Source: Apostichopus japonicus | Lineage: Eukaryota; Echinodermata; Holothuroidea; Aspidochirotida; Stichopodidae | DNA: 64,000 bases | Direction of reading: 5' to 3' | NCBI RefSeq assembly: GCF_037975245.1 | Contig: NC_092578.1 | Location: forward strand, 8,202,501 to 8,266,500 | Shown here: in pieces, positions 57,481 to 64,000 of the stretch | How positions within the stretch are numbered: the stretch's first letter is position 1 | How the letters are laid out: the number at the start of each line of letters is the position of its first letter | Program-made: the position numbers and the translations under genes | Notes under the pieces: model-generated | Databases searched by the model: none | What the model was told of the DNA's origin: nothing | What the model saw: the letters and a program-made list of their open reading frames with translations, nothing else

Positions 57481-58851
57481 GCTCTTTAGATGCTCTTATA
57501 GCTGCACTATGAGTCCATAAAAACTCGTGCACAGAAAAAAAATGCATTTTGAGAACGAGATGCCCAGGCCGAATATAAAATATTCAAAGGCTACTACTGA
57601 TGAAGCTCCTCCTATAAAGTTTGAGAGCAGAAACCGGTCTAGTTGGTCATAAGAACCTACACTAGTCTCTCCTACTATTAACAGTACACTCAATTCACCT
57701 AATAGGTGCAATTATGTTTCACCACGAGGAGCATGCTATAAGTTCATGTTCCTCGGGCCCTCCCTTAAAAATACTTCAGGAGCCGTATCTAATTAATACG
57801 TGATGTCGCGTAGGCCTGATAATTGCCTTAGTTTCAAATTTGGAATAAAAACGATCGCGTTTCAGGGAAGAGCAGCTGGATATATATTAGGCTTTTCTTT
57901 CACCAAGTTATGCCTATTAGGAATTTGAAGTACTCCCACATAAAAAAAATCGCAACTGATTTCCAAAAAGGGGGGGCCGGGGCCGGGTCGGCCCCCCCCC
58001 TGGATCCGCCCCTGAGTAGTAACGAAATCTTGTTTAAAATATGAATAGGGCCTAATTCATTGCTACGATTCAGTATAGGACTACATTATGAACATTTGAT
58101 ATGGATAACTGTCGTGAACAACTTCACACAGCCCCCCACCCCCCACCCTCACCAGGCCAAAGCAATGTTATTCCCGTCTTCACACAAATGCTGGGGTCTA
58201 TATAAATATGACATCATCGAGCTACACGTGAATTTCGTTGCATATTTTCTGTAATGGAAATTGGATTTGCAGGTACTCAAGCTAAATTAGAGTCGAGTTC
58301 CACAAAATGGTTAGTTATATAAGCTAAGTCTTGTAAAATGCCCTCTATTAGCTATGTTGCGTCGTGGTGTAATTGGGATTACTCACTGATCTGTACACTA
58401 ACAGTGGAATTACTGCAGTGTGTATCATCATTTTACAGTGTTTCTGTCAGTTTGGTCAATGATACGTTATTTGTACCGTTTGGTAGTAACGGGACTTTAC
58501 ATTTTACGTGTTGAGTAGATTGTGAATGGTGATAAATGATCGTTGAAAAAAATTCCAACGTGTCTTTATACGAAATTACAAATGCCAGGTGTGAAGCTGT
58601 AGTATACTGTCAATCATCAAAAAGAAAATGGGTGAACCTTAAACTAAATGCAAAAAAAAATATGTTTTTGACAGACAGATACCTTGTAACAAACGTATTG
58701 AAAATATTCATTCAAGGAGGGTTACATGAATCGAGCAATAATGGCTCTTTATAACAAATCGGTGACTCTTGTATATGCTACATCGATGGAGAACTGTTCG
58801 TCAATTTTTAAGTAGTAGAATTTGGTTTGACTGGAATAAACCAATTATATA

Positions 58852-58895
58852 CAGGCGCGTATCCAGGGGGCGTTGGGGCCGCGCGCCCCCCGGGT
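58852..58895 (+). mobile_element. Solitary hAT-like left end
   Basis: The phrase caggcgcgtatccagg followed by ggggcgttgg and a C-run is the same type of terminus as at 63331-63368 (inverted). No matching target duplication joins them, so it is scored as an isolated end. Confidence 0.4.
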
Positions 58896-59022
58896 AAGAA
58901 AAAGAGGAGAGAGAAAAAAGAAGAAAAAAGGAAAAAAGAGGGGGAAAAAAGAGAAGGAAGGAGAGGAAGGAAGGGAAAAGAAAAAGAAGAAAGAGAGAAA
59001 AAGGAGAAAAGGAGGGAGTAGA
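58896..59022 (+). repeat. Polypurine (GA-rich) tract
   Basis: About 125 bp of almost pure A/G on the plus strand. Such tracts give false open frames on both strands. Confidence 0.85.
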
Positions 59023-60032
59023 AGCTAAACGCCAAGACTCCGGGAAGAGAAGAGGAACAGTCATACATACAGCGCTGATCACTATTACTGTTTATACACA
59101 GGGTAGCCAGTGACGGATCGAGGATTACGGAGGGGGCGTGCGCCTCACCCTACCCCTTACACCGACAACTCCATTTTGACGTTTCCATTTTTCCTCTCTT
59201 ACTAATGTATATATATATATAGTCGTCGGGGAACATGACGCATTTCGGTATTAGACCAGGATCTATATGCGAACTGCACTAGACATATGTCCTTCGATGC
59301 AACACTGCCATCAAGAGATAAAATTTTATACACTCCGGACCTGAATGCTCATTGTTACCCCAAACCTAGTACCGTAACTCTTACAATGAATCTAAAATAA
59401 ATTCCGCATGCGATTGGAGAATTGAGCACGTCGCCTGTGAATATCATGTAGTGGGTCCAAGGGCGTATCATGGGCATAGGCGTACGGGACCATTTCAGTT
59501 TGGGGGGCAGAACTTTTTGTGCCCGAAAGTTCCCGTGACACTATCTGAGCGGAGCGCCACCATCGGTTGGCGCGTAGCGTACAAGAAAATTTTGGGCACA
59601 CAATGCCTCTCAGATTGCCAGAAACGGCACTTCTGAGGCCTTGCAAGTTGCATCTAAACATTCTTTAATTTATAAACTCACGTTATAGAAATTTACACTT
59701 CCCGAAAAATTTGGTATATTAGAAGAAGAAAAAATGGTAACATCACTTTGAAGGGGAAAAATGGGACAGTATATTTTTTAAGCTCCTATTTAGTTACCTT
59801 ATTTATTATTTTAACACAGTACTCAGCTACCTCCAGAAAAACATACATTGTTCAACGACACGTAAGCGGGATAATGTCGCTGTGTCGGGTGAGACTGCAA
59901 TTTGTCTCACAAAAAAAGTATAAAATATAACAAAGAATATGATAAACCCGTACTTCTATGCTTGTAGGCACCCCCCCCCCCACCATCCATGAAAAAGAAA
60001 ATGTTTCTTCTATATACACTCATGTTGGGGAT

Positions 60033-60697
60033 ATCCAGGTCAAGGGCGGCGGAAGCACTTTTAATCTGGGGGCACCTACATCAAAGGGCACTTTGCAGAA
60101 ATTCGATTGGACTGATGCAGCCCTATATTTAGTACCCTTTATAACTCTTATTGTATTATCTTATTTGTGTATACACATCACTCCATCAACGCCCCCCCCC
60201 CCCCCCAAAGGAAAATATGCATACTAGCACTGCAATATTCAATACGCAAATTGGGAAACAAGGAACAAGTTTTCTCTTGAGACAAAATGAGGTGAAATCA
60301 TGCTAGTTGCTAATGTAGAAATCTTCCGAATTAGACTGGTTTTTTTCTTGTTAATATCTTAACAAATTTTCCATTCGAAATAGTTTTAAGTTTGACCCAC
60401 AGAAATTCATTAAAAGTCACAGGCTTAGCCAGGATTTGCAAAGTTGTATGCACGACTATCTGAGCGAGGCGCCACCATCGGTTGGCGCGGAGCGTACTAT
60501 AAAAAATTTTGGTTTTACAAACCCCTCAGATGGCCGGAAACGGCCTTCCCGAGTGTTCATTATGGTTCCCTGGCCTCTTGCTAACTTGAGGCACCTCAAT
60601 TTTTATATAGAAAAAAGGCACATTTTTAACCTGAGGAAAATTGGGGGCGGGGGCACGTGCCCCTGTGCCCCCCGGTTCCGCCGCCGTTGGTCCAGGT
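60033..60697. mobile_element. Nested hAT MITE
   Basis: The element proper is 60041-60689 (649 bp). The ends CAAGGGCGGCGGAA and TTCCGCCGCCGTTG are inverted repeats with one or two mismatches. Flanks are atccaggt and gtccaggt (7 of 8). It lies wholly inside the element at 59475-61072 and carries a shared module at 60446-60560. Confidence 0.85.
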
Positions 60698-60879
60698 AAA
60701 CAATTGACTAGTTAGAAAAAAAAATTGATCTTGCAAAAAGCGTCGTAGCCCAGATGAACTGCGCTTACGGTGGTGTTACACGGAAATATTCGGGCATAAT
60801 GATGCTGAATAAAGAAAATCATGGATTGTCGGGCAAAAAATTGAAAAAGATTCGGGCAAGCTATACTGCATATTTATAT

Positions 60880-61022
60880 TCCAGATGACAAGAAATTCGG
60901 GCAAAAGTCCTGAAAACTTCGGGCAGCCTAAAAAAAATATATATATATATATATTTTTTTTTTCTCCTCTTAGGCTGCCCGAATTTTTCAGGACTTTTGC
61001 CCGAATTTCTTGTCCTCTGGAA
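60880..61022. repeat. Hairpin with AT loop
   Basis: The left arm reads gacaagaaattcgggcaaaa and goes on to ttcgggcagcct, and the right arm is its reverse complement (aggctgcccgaat and ttgcccgaatttcttgtc), around an (AT)n loop near 60940-60953. It lies inside the element at 59475-61072. Confidence 0.85.
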
Positions 61023-61080
61023 ATTTGGGGGGGCAGTCTGCCTCCCCTGCCCCCCCGCCTCGTACGCCTATGATCATGGG

Positions 61081-62329
61081 CGGGTGGGGGCGGACGCATC
61101 CATCACTTCTTGAGCTTTTTCCCATCTGCATGAAAACGCGCGCCCACAACCCTACGCCCACCCCTCTAATCGCTTCCCGATGAGTTACGAAACTTAATTA
61201 ATGACCTTCGCCCGTAGTACCAAGACCTTGACAAAATCCGGCAACACACCACTTCATCGATAACAAGTGACCGGGTTGTGTATTATTAGGGACGTCTAGA
61301 GGTCGTGCACTGACCTACATGGAGGGTGATTACTCCCGATTTTGCAATTTCCCAAGATCTGGCCCGAAAAATCCAGGAAATCCCAAGGGCACTGCACTGT
61401 ATGGATATCTAGCAAATCTAGCGATATCTAGGGATGAAAATCCCAAGATCTTCCCTAAACTGAGGGCAGATAGAGAATCGAAGCCTTCAGTGTGTAATGA
61501 ACTTGAAACTATGCGTCTTTCGAAATGAAAAGAACATGGGGCAAAGTAGCGTAATTCTATGGGCTCGGACCGTGCTGAGCCGGTGGCCCCGACCAAAAGG
61601 GGGCCCGCTATACTGATGGGGTACCTCTTTGGATAGGGAGGGCCCGTTTTACTGGGAAAGAAAAACTCACACAAGACTGAACAAGACAATATATATATAT
61701 ATATATTTTCACGTGATACGGAATACGGACATCATGATCATGGGCTCATTGGGTATTAATGTCTGTAGGAGCTAGTTGTGTTATTTATTATTATAATGAA
61801 AATAAAGTACATAACTGAAAACCCAATTCCAGCCAATGTTGTACTGAGTACAACATCGGGACATATGATTTTTGAAAAATTCTAAAACAATAACCCAACA
61901 CCCAACAAACTTGAAACTGCGTTCATTTGAAAAAGAAGGCAGGGCTTTCATATAAATATAATAATAAAAGGTAAGAATAAAGATGCCTTCGGTGTATCTG
62001 GTAAGTATAATAAAAGCACAGGAAATTTGGCTTAGATGGAGACAAAGTTTTTACCGAAATTAGGCCTATGCTTAAGTTTGATTACTGTATTTGTACAGTA
62101 GTCTCCATTTTACTCCATACAGTATAGGGGGTGGGGGCACCTTCCCATCCCCCTTGAAAAAAAAGTTAAGCATTTGACTTTTCAATGATTTCCCCCAACC
62201 AACAGTTCTCTAGACTCTAGTTATGTTCATTGCATACGGACCCATAACGCATTACTTAAATTATTGAAAGTCAAAATCCTAAGAAATGAGATCTCAAAAT
62301 AACTTGTGTAATATAATATAAATGCAACT
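61081..62329. other. Stretch with no assigned feature
   Basis: A short AT run lies at 61690-61706 and a G-rich patch near 62128. GC-rich pieces near 61560-61640 look repeat-derived, but no ends were found. Confidence 0.35.
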
Positions 62330-62443
62330 TGAACAGGAAGTGTCTTTTCCGACGATCTAGGAGTATTTTTTTTGGCAAAAAAAATCGCCGTACGCTCCGC
62401 GCCAACTGATGGTGGTGCTCCGCTTAGATAGTATCAAGTAGTG
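62330..62443 (+). repeat. Shared hAT-internal module, copy 5
   Basis: It reads from gtgtcttttccgacgatcta through gtacgctccgcgccaactga to gctccgcttagatagt and matches the modules in the delimited hAT elements. The ends of its own host element could not be found. Confidence 0.7.
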
Positions 62444-63226
62444 CGTTACACCTATATTAACTACTCACCCCCCCCCCCTTGTAAACATTTCTGCGGACAC
62501 CCTTGCTTGGACCTCCTGATAGGGGGCCCCTTTGGGCCAGGAGCCCCTCCAGGCTCATCGTTACGCCAATGGCCGAGCATTGCACAATAAACAGATAATA
62601 GTTATTTATTTCAGTCTCATATCAATTATTCGAATGCTTAAAGCAAACAGCAGATATCACATCATATCAGTGAGCATGAAAATGGCGTTCCGCGGGATGA
62701 ACAGCCTCCAAACTGTAGATGTGTGTAGTTTTCGGTTGCGGAAATATTTGGTATTTTTTCATATTCCTTCAACGAAGTTTTATAGTAGCCGTTAAAAGAG
62801 GTTTTAATATTTGTACACCAATAAATTAACTGTGTCTGAATTTTTGAAAATTCCCTGACCACCATTCTTCATCATACTTCCCTCTAAGCGTGCTATTTTG
62901 TTCGGTCTGTTAGGGGTTGAAGGAGGTTTTTCTATATTGGTTGTCCATAGATGAAATTTTGTGCAACATTATGGGTATGTTTTGAAGTGAATTTATTCAT
63001 GAGAATTGTGAATTTTCAAATTCTGAACAAATAATGGGCTTAAAACCTTGACAAGTGGGGGTATTGTGGGCCGCGACGTAGAATCACCTACAAAAAGCAA
63101 TGATCCACATGAGATGCGATGAGGTCGAACATGATGTGACAATCTTCAAAAAGGTTATGGATGAAAATAAAAGTATTGGGATATTCTTGGTTTTCAGGCA
63201 AAAGTGTACATCTGGTTGGTCATTTC

Positions 63227-63368
63227 AAGCCTGAGAAGTGCCATTTCCGGTGATCTGGGGGTATCAAAACCAGAAATTTTCTTGTACTCTGCGCGCCAAC
63301 CGATGGTGGCGCTCAGCTTAGATAGTAATTCGCGCCCCCCGGGTTAGAAAATCCTGGATACGCCCCTG
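63227..63368 (+). mobile_element. hAT-like right end with shared module, copy 6
   Basis: The module (gccatttccggtgatctggg ... gcgccaaccgatggtggcgc) lies at 63227-63327 and is followed directly by a terminus aaaatcctggatacgcccctg. The left end of the element was not identified. Confidence 0.65.
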
Positions 63369-63419
63369 ATATATGACATTATTATTCAGCATTTAGAGAA
63401 CTGATAATTAATTTCCTAT

Positions 63420-63480
63420 TATTATCTATTAATATTATTATTAATATTATTGATAATATTAATATTATTATTATTATTGT
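63420..63480 (+). repeat. (ATT)n microsatellite
   Basis: Imperfect att/aat trinucleotide run. Confidence 0.8.
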
Positions 63481-63780
63481 TGGGACGCCCCCAACTCTTT
63501 CTTAGAAAACACAATATCCCTTACACAGTACAGACAGTTTATCATCGTGACCGAAGTAGACAAATATAAATGTGGTGAAAAGAAACTTCTGTTCGAAGTA
63601 TTTTCCTTTAACAGTGGAAATCGTTAACCGATATCATGCGTTACCTTATTAATAAAATAATCACTATATATCATATCCACAGACAGGAACAAAATCGGCT
63701 GAACCGTAATCCCTTCCAGACTACTATAACTGTACCTCAGCCACACTGTCTCTCCCTTCAGTTTGTTGCTTAGGAAGAAG

Positions 63781-64000
63781 CAAGGACGTAGGAACCGGGG
63801 GGGGGGGGCTGGGGGCGCCAGCCCCCCAGTGGAAAATGTGGAGGGGCGGAAGTATCATTCCGCCCCCCCCCCGCTTCCCAAGTCAGAAAACCCCTTTTTC
63901 ATTTCCAAATTAGAAAAAAAAATCTCATTTGGAGCACCAAATTTCATCTAAGGCCAGGTGAAAATACAATATTAAGTTTACAAAATGGAGTGGGTGTTGA
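63781..64000 (+). mobile_element. Repeat left end running off the window
   Basis: Starts caaggacgtaggaacc followed by a G-run and cccc-rich segments. This terminus style resembles the other hAT-like ends here. The right end would lie outside the window. Confidence 0.4.

Larger units (their letters stand above)
55511..58014. mobile_element. Candidate 2.5-kb hAT-like composite
   Basis: The ends CAGGGGCGGATCCAGG and CCTGGATCCGCCCCTG are perfect 16-bp inverted repeats. The flanks share only agtag, not a full 8-bp duplication, so the two ends might belong to different insertions. The interior holds a Penelope-like reverse transcriptase, itself interrupted by another hAT element. Confidence 0.55.
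59467..61080. mobile_element. hAT-like element with perfect 8-bp target duplication
   Basis: The element proper is 59475-61072 (1,598 bp). The ends CATAGGCGTACG and CGTACGCCTATG are perfect inverted repeats. The flanks are exact atcatggg copies at 59467-59474 and 61073-61080. It contains one shared module at 59527-59660, a nested hAT MITE, and a hairpin near 60880-61020. Confidence 0.92.

Noticed and set aside
58801-59082. Open frames over the polypurine tract
   Set aside because: Low-complexity A/G sequence lacks stops in some frames; there is no gene structure.
59108-59160. Another hAT element starting cagtgacggatcgagg
   Set aside because: No inverted partner or target duplication was found within the window.
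58852-63368. One 4.5-kb hAT element joining the ends at 58852 and 63368
   Set aside because: The flanking octamers (attatata and atatatga) are not a duplication beyond AT-rich chance, and other complete elements lie between.

Overview
The window looks like nuclear DNA of a marine invertebrate, most likely a deuterostome such as an echinoderm. That assignment is an inference from three signs: intron-rich genes that read closely like vertebrate orthologues, a heavy load of hAT-type, Penelope-like and CR1/Rex-like element remnants with tRNA-derived SINEs, and many long G/C homopolymer runs. There is no bacterial-style gene organisation.

Three genes can be supported. (1) At 3.3-5.3 kb (+) a long open exon encodes a sulfotransferase of the Sulfotransfer_2 type joined to a second domain with a DXD-type motif that resembles GT-A glycosyltransferases. 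Its 5' end is uncertain because the open frame has no ATG before 3369 and a good splice acceptor ends at 3321. (2) At 12.06-27.53 kb (+) 13 coding exons with consistent phases encode a 1,212-residue orthologue of ICE2/NARG2, a subunit of the little elongation complex that supports snRNA transcription. (3) At 32.83-50.99 kb (-) ten phase-consistent coding exons encode about 672 residues of a GPR155/LYCHOS-like protein: a PIN-type transporter region followed by further membrane segments. The C-terminal DEP-domain exons expected further along were not recognised. Genes 2 and 3 converge on a 5.3 kb gap at 27.5-32.8 kb.

The left flank (1-3.3 kb) holds a SINE-like repeat with an (AT)n tail, a pair of CRE palindromes and a decayed antisense LINE. 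The 5.3-12 kb interval is mostly featureless, with a Penelope-like endonuclease relic near 8.4 kb. Introns of ICE2 carry a hAT MITE with a perfect 8-bp target duplication, a long hairpin, an antisense LINE tail and, in intron 9, about 2 kb of three unrelated tandem repeats. Introns of the GPR155-like gene carry copies of a ~370-bp inverted-end repeat, SINEs, a hAT-like element and a decayed duplicate of an exon end.

The right end (52.9-64 kb) is a nest of transposable elements. Several hAT-like elements can be delimited by inverted ends and 8-bp target duplications: one interrupts a SINE-like repeat, one interrupts a Penelope-like reverse transcriptase, and one sits inside another hAT. Elements with different termini share a ~100-bp internal module found six times. 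That module and the sulfotransferase fusion are the most interesting items for follow-up. All family names rest on reading the translations and on known family motifs; no database search was possible.
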